In this document: positions 10,311 to 21,800 of the stretch, piece by piece
Numbering within the stretch: position 1 is the first letter of the stretch
How the letters are laid out: every line of letters begins with the position of its first letter
DNA from: Dendrocalamus latiflorus
Taxonomy: Eukaryota; Streptophyta; Magnoliopsida; Poales; Poaceae
Direction: 5' to 3'
Assembly: GCA_017311315.1 (NCBI GenBank)
Contig: CM029617.1
Location: forward strand, 14,861,455-14,925,454
Length of the DNA stretch: 64,000 nucleotides
Notes under the pieces: model-generated
Told to the model about the DNA's origin: nothing
The model's database searches: none
What the model saw: only the letters and a program-made list of their open reading frames with translations
Position numbers and translations under genes: made by a program

Positions 10311-11755
10311 TGGAACTTGTCCAGCCAACAAACTACTTGAAGAGGCCTATCGAGAAATCTCAACAGCCTGTGATCAAATCATGGTGTCTTCTTTGGAAAT
10401 GGGCCAGATTGTAGTCCGTAAGAGACTGATTCCTCCAGCAGTCGTACTGGGGAATTGGTGCTCTAATCCAGTTGTGGACACTCGCATGGTGTCTCCAACT
10501 AGATGTTTAGTTCAAGTGATATCACAGATCGTCTGATCCATGTGATCATCACTCATATGAGGGGGAGCAGTGGCTGCATTGTCGAAGAGCCTTCTTCCCT
10601 CATGCTTCCTTGTCAGAATCTCTAACGGGGCCTTGCGCCTGTTGTTGGATTGTTGATAGCCCGACCACGTTGGCTTCTGCTAAGGGAGGAGTGCTCAGAT
10701 GAAGTCAGAGTATGACTTTACAAGTACCTTTGCTTCCTATATATTTATGTGCACCCTATGGTCTGCTGAAGGATTTTTGATACTTGACTTGCAGCCTGAG
10801 CATATCCTGGAGTTTCTGCTCAAGCAGGATCTGGGTTGTTTAAAATTTCATGGACTCGTTGGAAATTCTAAATAGTTATAGATGGCCTCGGAGGATTCCT
10901 GTTGGTGGAAGGGGTGTGATGTCTTGAGTTTCCCTCCGAGCCCCCTACTTGTCCCATTTGACCCATCAAGCGTGGTGGGGTAGAAGCAGGTTGATTAGTC
11001 GATCGATGTCCACCACCTCTGTTATTTCTATCCCTTTAGGGTGATGTAGAAGCGTTTGCACCATCCCAACCAATGGGTCTTGGGGGATCTTATCGTGAAG
11101 AATCATGCACGACATCTAGATCATTATCATTAATTGCATTAACTTTATGCCTCCAGCAAGAATTTTCCAATTAACTCTAGTCAAAACTAAGGGAGAGCTA
11201 TCTACTACTTTGGCAAGTAGCCTTCACGATGGAGAACAGATGGAGACCACTACCTTTGGAGGGCTTTACGGTGGACTCAATCTGATTCGACGGATTGCTG
11301 ATCGGATGCTGAGAGTTATCATCTTCACCTAGCTTTCTGCTAGAGGTAACTTCATTGACACTACGACCAAGTGTCGGTCAGATCCTGTAATATGTAGGAG
11401 CCGTTGGCGAATAGTAGTCGCCCATGACTGCATTGAGTGTACTCTGACCCTCGGATCGTGGCATCGCACTCTTCTTGCCGTGTTTGCTCTCGGAAGTACT
11501 GGGCTTGTTAGGTGCTTGGGCATTCCGACATGGTTGGAATGATCGATTCCTATGGGAGTGGTGGTGATGGGGGCGGCGAGTCTTCTTCCATGTACTCGAT
11601 CTCATTGATCTTAGCAAGTGGCGAGCCTGCAATGGAAGAGGAAGATAAGGAGACATCATGTTCCATGGCACGGGTGCATGAGTCCATGTTGAGATCGGCA
11701 TAGTTTGTTAAGTCAAACCAGTTCACCTCATTCTAGATTCCTGCTACGATCACAT
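10311..11755 (-). mobile_element. 5' internal region of the minus-strand Tat element, decayed
   Basis: No intact gene. Short frames on both strands show no recognised motif. By position it is the stretch between gag and the 5' LTR of the minus-strand Tat element; many Tat elements have a long region here. Confidence 0.45.
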
Positions 11756-11759
11756 GAGG

Positions 11760-12480
11760 GATACCGATGGAAACAGGGGAGGATGATGATTGCTAAAACA
11801 AGGAAACTTTAAGGATTCAACGTCTTCTTCTCCACGGATGACGCTCGTTATCGATGATCGAGTCATCGATCTTATGAAACAATATGAGAAGGATGGCTGA
11901 AATCCTTGGAAGAGAATGGGGATACTATTTATTACTATGAACTGGTTACAGTATGCCTTTACAAATGCCTGAAACTAGCCCTAATCTATATGTTCTTTTC
12001 ACTAGATGGAAGACTATGATTTACACGATCTACTTGACTCTACCTTGGTTCAGTTGTTGAATCCATTGTCCTTCTATCTTCTCTTGCCACCCCTTAAATA
12101 CTATGAAGGAGTGGAAATTATCCACCAAGGAAGATGCCTCAAGGAACTAGCACGTTCGATCGGGGAGGTAGTTATTGTCAGAGAGAGTACGCCTGATCAT
12201 CGATTGCTGTTAGTGGGAGACGAACGTATAGCATAACTACAAGGTGGTTGTTGTCAGAGATTCAAGGGTAAAGCGTTGTGTTGTTTCAAGTGAATAAGGT
12301 ATGAATTCTATCCACCACATGGGAGGAATTATCTGGGAGCAGGCCCAGATACCGGTTCATATATTCTTCGAGTGGTCTTTCGGTCGACAAGATGCACAAT
12401 GTTTCTGCGACCAGGGTACTTGGGGAGCATCCTCTGGAGGCTTACAACCATGTGGTCTTCTGGCCTTAATTAAATATTAA
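11760..12480 (-). mobile_element. Candidate 5' LTR of the minus-strand Tat element
   Basis: On the minus strand a TATA-like TAGTATTTAAGGGGTGG (about 12090-12106) is followed by an AG-rich leader, as in LTR promoters. The block lies where the 5' LTR should be. Exact ends and a primer site were not found, so boundaries are approximate. Confidence 0.35.
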
Positions 12481-13430
12481 AACCACATTTAAGAATTTAT
12501 TTAATCCTCATCAACTGGAGTTATGGCTACTTGAGGCGATTCCGATTACAACTTTTCACCGTCATCTTCTGAGACTCTTTTGAGTAGGGTGTTGTTCATA
12601 TCTCTAAGAAGGCTACTGTTCTAGTTTCCGATATATCTCTGTTTCGTTGCCGACTAAGACTCTATTTTTTTTCTCTATTAGGGATTCTTGTTTCCTAGTC
12701 TATTATGTACGTCTGTGTCGTACAGTTGAGATACGCTAAATTTCTCTAAGCTTAACACCTCCTCGTATAGTAAATTTCATCTCGTGCACTATGATTTCTT
12801 TTTCCGTAAGAGATTTTTTAGATAAAATTTATATCTCCTGTTATTTTAACCACCTATTTTTATGCTACTTTTTATAATGGCTAGCATAAAAACCATAGTA
12901 TAATCACGAACACTCCGGGCCAGGTTTCTTGCAGATTCGCAGTATGCTAGCGGCGGAGTCCCATGTAGTTCGGTGTCAAAGTAACCCCTGTTCATGCATG
13001 CCAGTGACAGTGTCCCATAGTTCCGTACGTGTCTTAGTAATCCCTGTTCATGCAAATAGTATGGCACTAGTACCACGTTGTTTCCGTTCAGTGTCCTCCC
13101 CATCTAGAACAGCGTATGAGAGCAGAATCCATTGTCTTCCTCTTATCCCGTCACACTACGTCTCCCCAAAGTCACTTCCACGCAAACTCCTTCCTGTACT
13201 TTTTTATTTGTCAGTAATTTTTATTTTTCTCGATAATTACTATTTATTAGACTAATAAACTATAGCCACAAGCTATAAAACAACCAAAAATTTTATAAGA
13301 AATAGTTTAATTCCTATTTTAGGCGCATTTTTCGTATTCTAAACGGGCTAAATTGTGCCCTCTTTCTTCTGCCCATTGCCCATAGTGCTCTGTATGTATC
13401 TTTGGGCTCAATTTTAGGGGGTTCTCCTGG
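12481..13430. other. No gene seen
   Basis: AT-rich sequence with short chance frames only. A pair of similar phrases (CCCATAGTTCCG / CCCATGTAGTTCGG, each near CCCTGTTCATGCA) at 12959-13050 suggests a small degenerate duplication. It separates the Tat remnant from the RING gene's 3' side. Confidence 0.5.
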
Positions 13431-13464
13431 ATTAGGTGTGTTATGCAGCCCAATATGCATATAT

Positions 13465-13562
13465 AGAGTTCATAAGATTTTTCCAATCGCGACTCATATT
13501 GTGGCAATATGCAATATCATTTAGAGTTCATAAGATTTTTCCAATCGCGACTCATACTGTGG
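13465..13562. repeat. 58-bp tandem duplication
   Basis: About 40 bases beginning AGAGTTCATAAGATTTTTCC occur at 13465 and again at 13523, with a 58-bp period and one or two differences. They lie 200-300 bases beyond the stop of the minus-strand RING gene, possibly in or near its 3' UTR. Confidence 0.85.
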
Positions 13563-13767
13563 AAACTGTGAGCATGTAGGGGACTTGACGAAGATTAGTT
13601 GTCCAATGTTGTGAAAATGCGGCAAAGATGTAGTAGTATACAGTTTACTGCATACGATCGTCAGCAGAGTAGCAAGACAGCTGCCTACGGTAGCTAAAAT
13701 CCAAACCTGTACAGATATATCCTCAGACCACCCTGCTGCGCGCTGTGCTACACCAAGGAGGCAAGAA

Positions 13768-14307
13768 CTACACCGGCGGCAACGGCGGCTCTGGCGGCGC
13801 TGGCGCCTCCTTGCCGCCCTTCTGCGGCTCGACGGAGCACCGGCATACCGGGCACGTCGCGTGCGAGTCGAGCCACATGTCGATGCACCCCACGTGGAAC
13901 GTGTGCGCGCACACCGGCAGCCGCCGCACCGTCTCCCCGCCGCGCACAGTCTCCAGGCACACCGCGCACTGCGCCTCGCCACCGACACTGGCGTCGTACA
14001 CAAACGCCGAGATGGCCGCTTTGGCTGCCTCCGAGAGCCCGCCCCGGTCCACGGCTCCCAGCTGCTCCTGCGCCGCGCCGTGCGTCGTCCCCCCGGGCCG
14101 AGAGAAGCCGCGGGCGGTGCACGAGAGCAGGAACAGGAGCGCGCAGTAGAGCGTCAGCGCGATCCACACGTACTTGACGAACGCCGCGACGATGACCAGG
14201 AGGAGGAGCACCGGGTACGACGCGAGCACCAGCGCGCTGCGCCGCCCGGCGTCCGAGTCACCGTCGCCGCGCGCCGGCCAAGGTACTTCGCCCACCGCCG
14301 ACGACAT
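13768..14307 (-). CDS. ATL-like RING-H2 finger protein (probable E3 ubiquitin ligase)
   Basis: Intronless 179-residue protein. The N-terminus has two adjacent hydrophobic segments (about residues 25-43 and 46-64), then a linker with the GLSEAAKAAISAFVY stretch typical of ATL proteins. A RING-H2 domain follows (residues 114-155; C-x2-C-x15-C-x-H-x2-H-x2-C-x10-C-x2-C, with ...LPVCAHTFHVGC and DMWL), then a Pro-rich tail. ATL proteins are membrane-anchored E3 ligases that recruit an E2 through the RING; the substrate cannot be told. I chose MSSAVGEV at 14307; an upstream in-frame ATG at 14346 would add 13 residues. The coding part is strongly GC-rich against AT-rich flanks, as in many single-exon grass genes. 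Confidence 0.88.
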   Translation of the reverse strand: MSSAVGEVPWPARGDGDSDAGRRSALVLASYPVLLLLVIVAAFVKYVWIALTLYCALLFLLSCTARGFSRPGGTTHGAAQEQLGAVDRGGLSEAAKAAISAFVYDASVGGEAQCAVCLETVRGGETVRRLPVCAHTFHVGCIDMWLDSHATCPVCRCSVEPQKGGKEAPAPPEPPLPPV

Positions 14308-14349
14308 CTTGGCGCGCGCAACTGTAGATGGCTTCGTACAACGCATGTG

Positions 14350-14909
14350 AGCAATGGCGCCGTCGGCGAGAGATTTTTAAGGAGGCGATTAATTCTCTGG
14401 GACAACCGGATAATGCCTTCTTGGACAGCGCAGGCAGCTGCAACTAAGGCAGGCTGGATTTGAGTTGCTTTCATGGGCACGAAGGTCGCCGCTCGTATTT
14501 GGATTTTTGTATGGTTAGGATGGATGAATAAATATATAATGATCAAATGCCAGTTAGAGTCAATGCTTGTTTCGCAAGTAAGCTTCGTGGATGAATATGG
14601 AACCGAGATACCAATTTGTAGGTTTGGTGTGATCCATTTTGATGAGGGAACCGAAATATTTTGATTTTGATGCATGTCATCCGTAGTGATGAGGCCAGCA
14701 GTGAAGATTGTTCTTAGTTAATTTATGGCATGAGATTTCATCCACAATTTAATTGGTGCGGCCCTTGAGGGTGCTTGGGGCTAGGCGAAATTATCAAGTG
14801 TAAGTGGTATTTTGGAATGCATGTATTTCACGGTGATTTAGAAGGAAAATAAGCAAATTTGGGCCGCAAATGTGTGCGTCAACAAATTTGTTAGGAAGAA
14901 CTACATTCA
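14350..14909. other. Intergenic region
   Basis: The first part should hold the promoter and 5' UTR of the minus-strand RING gene. No clear TATA box was singled out. Phrases at 14600-14660 (GGAACCGAGATACCAATTTG, GATGAGGGAACCGAAATATT) look transposon-derived. No coding frame is supported. Confidence 0.4.
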
Positions 14910-15069
14910 CTAGTAGTGTGCCCGTGCTAACGCTACGGTAAAATACAAAACAAGATAAAATTTGTAAAAAATAAAACAAACAATCAGATTCATTAAGATT
15001 CACGTCTCATATATTGTATAACCAAATGGTTTTGTCACATAATGAATGTCACATAATGAATGTTATGAG

Positions 15070-15101
15070 CTATAGTATATTGCCCGTGCGTTGCAACGGA
15101 A
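15070..15101 (-). mobile_element. Second Helitron-type 3' end motif
   Basis: On the minus strand CCGTTGCAACGCACGGGCA is followed by CTATAG about five bases later, about 160 bases inside the Helitron end at 14910. It matches the 3' hairpin consensus better than the outer end but lacks a clean CTAG. Either an older terminus was bypassed and a new one acquired downstream, or two elements are nested. Confidence 0.6.
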
Positions 15102-16068
15102 TCCAAAAAAAGATGATACATAAATATAAGGATCCTGAACTATATAATAAATATCAATATCAGCAAAACAATCATGTGTATTTTCACTCATATTTTCTCA
15201 GTGTTACCTTTAACAAAATTTCAGAATTTTCCCTACAACGTAAATGAACAGTGCCTTAACTCCCAAAAAGGTGCCCAGAAGTGATTGGTAAGTAAAACAC
15301 TAACTAATGAGAACAGTGCATGCAGTGCAAGAATATATTTCACACTAACCCAATTCTATTTTCCTCCTTATTAGAGAACTGAATTCAACAAAAGTAAGAA
15401 TTAACAGTTAAGCCTTGGCAGGTGCGGTCATGAATCAATAGACAGATGAACATCTGTGGTTTCTATAAAAATCTAAATCAAAATTCCAGATTTTGAACTA
15501 CGTCATAAGGCAAGAAGCTTACAGACCTTCCGACTGTGCCAGTGAAATAATATCTAATTCAATTTCTTCAGCTACACGGAAGTAGTGCAGTCAAGATGTT
15601 AGTAGATCTACCCTAGCAATCTAGCAAGAAGGTTGAGATGATATATAAAGCGACCGAAGAGATGCCTGCTTATCATGGCCCTCATCTGTTGAGATCTCCA
15701 GATGTTTCGCATTAAATTTGTTCTTCCAATTGGAACATCAAGTAATTGGCAGGAACTAACAATACAACATCAGCCCACAGTTTTGTGTTACAGAGAATAG
15801 AATATGAATGCATTTTGACAGTAAAAACTTGCCTTTCAGTCACTGGCACAACGGTGCTGAAGCTGAACAGATGGAAGCAAAATATAACACACTGCGACTT
15901 CAATTCATAAGGCTGACAGCTGATCAGTGCACGATCATAGCTTCTTTGGGAAACATCATTTGAGAAAAAATGCTCTAAGAACTTAGATTTCTCAAAGGTT
16001 AGTGTACAGAACTGACGCTGGTGGTGAAGCTTATAGATCTACATATATAAACCATGAACGCAAGTGGA

Positions 16069-18203
16069 TCACAGTTCATAAATGGGAGGTGCAGTAGGAG
16101 GATTCGCTGGGGTTGGTCTATGCCACACTTTTGCTACAATGTCTTCAGCTGATATTGAACCTGATCTGATGGCATCGGCCAGCTTCCTTTGAAGTGTCAA
16201 GAGGCCAATACGTCTTGAGACAACATATAGAACCGCCAAGGAGAAAATGAAAAAGCCAATAGTCAGGATGATCCTGGTAAACACATCTAGTTAGCAATTA
16301 GCCCAACCCAGACAAAATTGTCATTACACTGGCAGAAACTTCCCTTGCAGATAAGAAATCAATATATAAACACAATAGGAGTTGGTTGAACAATTTGTTT
16401 CAGTTCTTTTGTTTGACTGGAAAACCAAAATGCAGACTATATGACCACATCATACACTGACTGGTAGTGAAGCCAGTTTTAATGATACCTACCTATCAAG
16501 AACATCTTGTCGTTGCATCGTGGAGAGCAAACCACGGGTACTCATCAGCAAAGAGCGGTGTCCTTGATATTGACCTTCAGCCTTCCGAAGAACACTTATT
16601 GATTCATCTATGTAATTTTTCAACTTAGCTCACAACTTGGCCTTGCATTACAACAGAAGAAAAGGAATAATTCTGATTCACATGTGCAACAAGAAGCAAA
16701 TGACTGTACCATACTTTCTTAATAATAACAAAAAAATCCTATAATTAAATATCAGTGCATATTGTGAGAAAGCTCAACCATAAATGTACAGAAATAACTA
16801 CATCCATCCCAAACATCTACGAGCAAGTCTTTATTCTCTTCATTGTGACCCATCATATGAGTAATTTGAAGAAGATGAAGCAATATTACTAAAAAATGTA
16901 AGTTAATCTTTCTGGAAAAAGGATAATAATTACAAGTGAGCCTATTGTACATAGGGTTAATTATAATTATCAGGAAAACGTACCAAAGGTTGCCAAGGTA
17001 TTTGCACTTCTTTCCACTTCCTGTCAACATGTATAACAATTAGTATCAAATTTAAGAGCAAGAAGTCATTAGCATACAACATATCAATTAAATCCGCAGG
17101 CTTGCTAACCTGAACCATCAACTGGTGAGATCCACGGAGGCTCTCAGTGATACTTTCTGCAACAGATGTCATTCCAGCCTTTGTCCTACATCATTTAGTA
17201 GGTTAGTGTTCAATATACACACAGAAATCATATGTTGATTGGATAATAAATATAAAATGGATGGTTCTTTCATCAGTGCAATGCAATTAGATTTTGAGGG
17301 GATAGGCCCCCTATCCAAATAATACAAAAGGTTACATTAACACAACAATTCCTTATTGAACTATAATTCATAGTTGTTGTGCTAACATTGAACAATTCCT
17401 AACAGGTTAACACCACATTCATAGTTTAGATTATCACAAGAACTAAAATTCACAAGTGATAGCCTTTGTATGCCTTTTCCAAGTACTACACTTGCAAGGA
17501 ACCCCCATGAAATTGAAGAGATTATCAAACAGTCTGCAACTAACTTCTTAATAATGACCAATATATACATAAACGAAAAACTACCTCATAGAAATCAACT
17601 TACTGGAGATTATGCCTACGGATGGTAGACTCCTCTCCACCCCCTAGAAGAAGCTCCCTCTAGAGAAAGAGCAATTACAAAGTGAGAGCACTTTAAATTA
17701 TTGAGAGGCACGCATTGCTCAGGAAACAAATAATAAAATTAATATAGCATATGCTGAAACAAAATCACACACCTCTACTTCAACAGCTTTTTTAATGTTT
17801 CCTTTCGCTTGTAAGTTAGCACTCCTTAGGCTCGCACGAAGCCTGCAAACACAAAATCAGTTGGTACAAAAACTAAACAAACATGGCAATCCGGGGTGGG
17901 GGGACTAAGAATAGCTTACTTCTGGTACTGTTCCTTCCATGACCCTAAGGTTGCCTGGCCAGACTGCACTTCTTCAAAAGTGGGTAGCTGCTCTGCCAAA
18001 AGGTCAAGCCTGCACTGCAGTGAGTTGAGCAATTGCAGTGCATCCTGTGCAGAACCATTCAACCTAGGAAGAGAACTTGCTTCCTTTGTCCCTCTTCCCA
18101 TCTTCCCGCAGGATTCAATTGCAGCAATGCACTCCTCAAATTGTGTAACTGCTTGGCTCCATTCCTGCTTCAGGTTCTCAACTGCTTGTGTGATCTCGTC
18201 CAT
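16069..18203 (-). CDS. SEC20: SEC20-like SNARE protein, seven coding exons
   Basis: Read on the minus strand, coding exons are 18203-17920, 17842-17773, 17659-17604, 17185-17110, 17020-16984, 16607-16493 and 16273-16069. All introns are GT-AG and the exons join into 281 codons with no stop, giving 280 residues. The order is an N-terminal helical region (MDEITQAVENLKQEW), a central region with SITESLRGSHQLMVQ, a SNARE-like segment ending RGLLSTMQRQDVLDR, a membrane span (about 214-233, IILTIGFFIFSLAVLYVVSRR), and a 47-residue tail ending PPIYEL. SEC20 proteins are ER SNAREs for Golgi-to-ER retrograde transport, acting with the Dsl1/NZR tether. A splice-acceptor-like TCAATTCAG just before the ATG suggests a 5' UTR exon upstream. 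The gene lies inside Helitron ends, so it may be a captured copy; I see no defect in the frame. Confidence 0.85.
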
Positions 18204-18651
18204 CCTAATATCTGAATTGATCAATTCAGCAGGCTTACTATGGTGCTACTCCTTGAATGGCAAGTTGGAAGATGCATTTCATTACCTGCCCAACTAAACC
18301 ATTCAGAAACTGAGAGCTTGCAGTTGCATGCTCATGTGAAACTGCATTAGTGCAATGTTGTCTAATGTCATCACATAGAAATCACTACTGAGTATATTTG
18401 TCATTCCTTTCTTAATTTAGTGACATCATAATTCCACAAAAGCTTTTTTTCAAACATTCCACCTATAACCATCCATCTCCAACCCTAGGAGCATGCATAA
18501 AATCAGAACTAACACAAGCACAACCCCAATTATACCAGTATTAGTTTCACTCTTACCAATTAAACGCCTTCCGTGCGATAAAACACATTGCAATCGTTGA
18601 GTAAAGCACAATTAATGTAAAGTTTGTGTGGATTCTGCATCAGCAGCTCAC

Positions 18652-18892
18652 CAGGCTTGAAGAAGACGGAGAGCCCAAAATCGATTGCCTTGAGCGAGAG
18701 GTCATCGTCCTTGTTGACAAGCAGAAAGTTCTCGGGCTTGAGGTCCCGGTGCATGACCCCGAGCGAGTGGCAGGCCTCGACGACCCCGACGATGATCCGC
18801 GTGAGCTCGGCGGCCTTGCGCTCGCTGTAGTGGCCGCGCTCTATGATGCGGTCGAAGAGCTCGCCGCCGGCGCAGAGCTCCATGACGATGTG
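18652..18892 (-). pseudogene. Calcium-dependent protein kinase exon fragment
   Basis: About 80 codons of a CDPK catalytic domain, read 18892 to 18652: HIVMELCAGGELFDRI, YSERKAAELTRIIVGVVEAC, the catalytic loop MHRDLKPENFLL, and the magnesium-binding DFGLSVFFKPG. It ends at a genuine donor (CCTG|GTGAGC), and the left edge falls where the family continues from an upstream exon that is absent. The ATP-binding lysine, the activation segment end and all EF hands are missing, so it is non-functional alone. It lies between the SEC20 gene and the Helitron 5' end, on the same strand, as expected for a captured fragment. Confidence 0.88.
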
Positions 18893-19082
18893 CATGATCC
18901 AGATGATTTTGGCCTTAGGATCTTCAATGAGTAAGAGAAGAAGGCTTGAGGAGAGATCCAGGCCATTCATTTGTATGAAGTTGGATTAATTTGGTACACA
19001 AATCTGGGTGGACTTAGATTAGGCATGACTGTGGGGGTGGATTTAGTAAAGAAAATTTTGGTGTATTATAAAGGGGTAGAGA

Positions 19083-19435
19083 TGACAAAAGAGACTAGGG
19101 ACACATATTTCAAGATGTGCTTATTGAGTTCCATGCACCACCTGATTCATCAAGTAGTATAGATGACGAGGAATCTGGGCTATATATACGCATTCCTCAA
19201 CAGTGCCATCGCTTTTGCATAATTCATCTCCTATCACTAGAATCCGAAGTATCTTTTGTCAATGCCATCTGTCATTTATTTAGTCTAATAATACCCATAT
19301 TACCTTTGGGTTCTTTTCCTTCGCTGTATACCGAAATTGTTCAGATATCTTATTATTTATCAACAAATTTAGTGCGCTACTACTAGCGTTGTTGCCTTAG
19401 TGCATGTCGCTTTTGACTGGTCCCATTACCTTTGG
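19083..19435. other. No gene seen
   Basis: AT-rich flank of the Helitron. Short frames on the plus strand have no recognisable motif and no splice context. Confidence 0.5.
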
Positions 19436-19439
19436 GTAA

Positions 19440-20470
19440 CAATAGTCGTGCCGTCGGGAATTGCACGACTAATGTTCACAAATTTTTTTATATTTTTTGA
19501 AGAAAAAAACCGAGTACTATCCACGTTTGGCTAAAAAAATCCGACTATTTGTAATTAAAAAAATCCGAGACTATTCAACTGTTGACCTATTTTTTAATAT
19601 ATTTTTCAATAAACGACCCAAAACATTAGGCGACCACCCTATTTTTTGGCCCTTTTATTCAAAATATATATAAAAAATAGGTCAACAGTAGTCGTGCAGT
19701 CGCCCGATTTTTTGGGCCTTTTATTGAAAAATATATAAAAAATAGGTTAACAATACTCGTGCGGTTGCCCGATTTTTCGAGCCTTTTATTGAAAAATATA
19801 AAAAGACAGTAGTATTCGTGCGGTCGCCCATTTTTTTGGCTTTTTATTGAAAAATATAAAAAAAAAGGTCAACAGTAGTCGTGCAATCGCCCAATTTTTT
19901 GGGTCTTTTATTGAAAAATATATAAAAAATAGGTCCACAGTACTCGTGCGGTCACCCGATTTTTTGGGCCTTTTATTAAAAATATAAAAATATAGGTCAA
20001 CCGTACTCGTGTGGTCGCCCGATTTTTTGGACCTTTTATTCAAAAATAAAAAAAAGAGATCAACAGTAGTCGTGCGATCACCCGATTTTTTGGTCTTTTA
20101 TTGAAAAAGTAAAAAAATGACAGCAGTACTCGTGCAGTCGCCCATTTTTTTCCTTTTATTGAAAATATAAAAAAAATAGGTCAACAGTACTCGTGCGGTC
20201 GCCCGATTTTTTGGGCCTTTTATTGAAAAAATATATAAAAAATAGTTCAACAATTAAACAATCTCGGATTTTTTTAATTACAAATAGTCGGATTTTTTTG
20301 TCAAGATTTGTTTGGCCAAACGTGAACAGTGCTCGGTTTTGTTTCCGTGAAAAAAAATTGTTTTTTGGTTTTATTTGCTTTTCGGTACAAAAAAATACAA
20401 AAATCTTGAACAGTGTAGTCGTGCGGTCCCCGACCGCACGACTAACACGTGTCACACCCTCGGAGTCGTG
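19440..20470. repeat. Foldback element: inverted-repeat arms around about ten 60-bp tandem units
   Basis: The left arm (19440-19610) and right arm (20250-20450) are inverted copies. For example AAAAAAATCCGACTATTTGT on the left faces ACAAATAGTCGGATTTTTTT on the right, and both outer edges carry GTCGTGC(C/G)GTC ... GCACGACTAA. Between them about ten tandem units of 57-66 bases repeat GTCAACAGTA(G/C)TCGTGCGGTCGCCCGATTT..., each ending in a TTTTATTGAAAAATATA-like tract. Units differ from each other, so the array is not very recent. The apparent minus-strand frame of 85 codons is just the repeat translated. Confidence 0.85.
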
Positions 20471-20474
20471 CGGT

Positions 20475-21800
20475 CGGGAAGGGGACTAGATTTGGTATTA
20501 CGGTGGTCTAGGGGCCAAAATTGATATTAATGTGGTACAAAGGGCTAGAAATAACCAAAATTCTCCCATAGCAATAGCTCATCTCATTTCATAGAATGCA
20601 TCCACGTGCGGGCCCACCCCATATTCCTTACTTAAAAAATGCTACATAGGAGATGGAAATCCCTACTTTTGCATAGAGGCCCTTTAAATTTTCTATTACT
20701 CTATAGAACATTCTTTTCTCATCTAACTAAAGAGATTTATATAATCATACCTTTCAAACCATACTTTCAACTTGTAATTTATGTGTTTTTTTGTATTCTA
20801 TATGACAAGACCAACAAAATAAGACTAATGTCAGATATGTTTAAAGCTAGATAGAAGTGTTACTTTTTGGGTGGTAATATATTTGAAATGTAGACGGAGG
20901 GGGGTGCAACGGGCCGCGCGTGGGAGCATAGGACGGTGGGAGAATGGGCTGGACAGGGCGAGTGAGGGTGTTTGTTGGGCTAGGGGTACACCATATTGGA
21001 CCAAGGGGGGTACACAAAGGGTGAATGTTTACTAGTAATAACTAAAAAAAATTTTGGACCCGGGTTCCTGAGAACCCCCTCTGGCCCATTGGGCTCCGCC
21101 CCTGAATGGATGATAACTTAGTGTGCAAAAAATATTAACTTTTGAACTATTTTTGCACACATACAAAAATGGTGGTAAATTATTAAACTAGGGTGGTAAA
21201 TTGTTAAATCTGCATATGACAATTTACGGCACTAATGATGGTAAATTTGAACTTTTTTACACATACTCACAAAGCGGTGGTAAATTCTAAAATTAATGTG
21301 GCAATTTATTAAAGCTTACAATGATAGCTTAAGGTGCAAAGGAGTGCACATGAATTCTTGAGATTAGGGTGATAATTTGTTGAAGCTAACAATAGTAACT
21401 TATGGTGCAATTAATAATAAATTTTGAACCTTTTTAAATTCACAAAATTGATGATCATAATTTTCAAAACTCTGGGTGGTAATTTAAAAAAATAGATGAT
21501 AACCTAGGATGCAACTGATGGTACTTTTGAACTTATTTCAGATTCACAAAATGGTGATATTTCAAGTTTATAGTGGTAATTTGTTAAAAAAATCTGCATT
21601 CTTAACAAAATCACCACCTAAAGTCCTATAAATTAGCATCATCCAAAAGAGATAAAGGTTGTGCAGCAAAATAGAGATGACTCATGTATAGGGACAAGGT
21701 GCGTCACACCATGTCTACATGTCCCTCAACTTGCAGCTAGTCTGAGGAGACAAGAAAAAAGGTTGCAGCTTACGAAGTAAAATTGAACAATGGGTCGCAT
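20475..21800. other. Intergenic, AT-rich, no gene seen
   Basis: 20880-21100 is a GC-richer patch with GGACCCGGGTTCCTGAGAACC and CTCCGCCCCTG, resembling transposon ends. 21110-21620 has many near-copies of GGTGGTAAATT(A/T)TTAAA at irregular spacing. No coding or RNA gene is supported. Confidence 0.45.

Larger units (their letters stand above)
14910..19082 (-). mobile_element. Helitron carrying a SEC20 gene and a CDPK exon
   Basis: On the minus strand the element begins A|TCTCTACCCCTTTATAATA (TC at 19082-19081) and ends with CCGTAGCGTTAGCACGG, a few bases, then CTAG (14913-14910) followed by T. Those are the hallmarks of maize-type Helitrons: 5' TC, 3' hairpin of the form CCGT...ACGG, terminal CTAG, insertion between A and T, no target duplication. 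It is about 4.2 kb. Both genes inside lie on the minus strand, the usual orientation of Helitron-captured genes. No RepHel gene is present, so it would be non-autonomous. The weak point is the 5' end, which has little information content. Confidence 0.68.

Noticed and set aside
19786..20043. Minus-strand 85-codon frame with NKRPKKSGDRTSTVDLF repeats
   Set aside because: It is the translation of the 60-bp tandem array, with inserted bases changing the frame between units.
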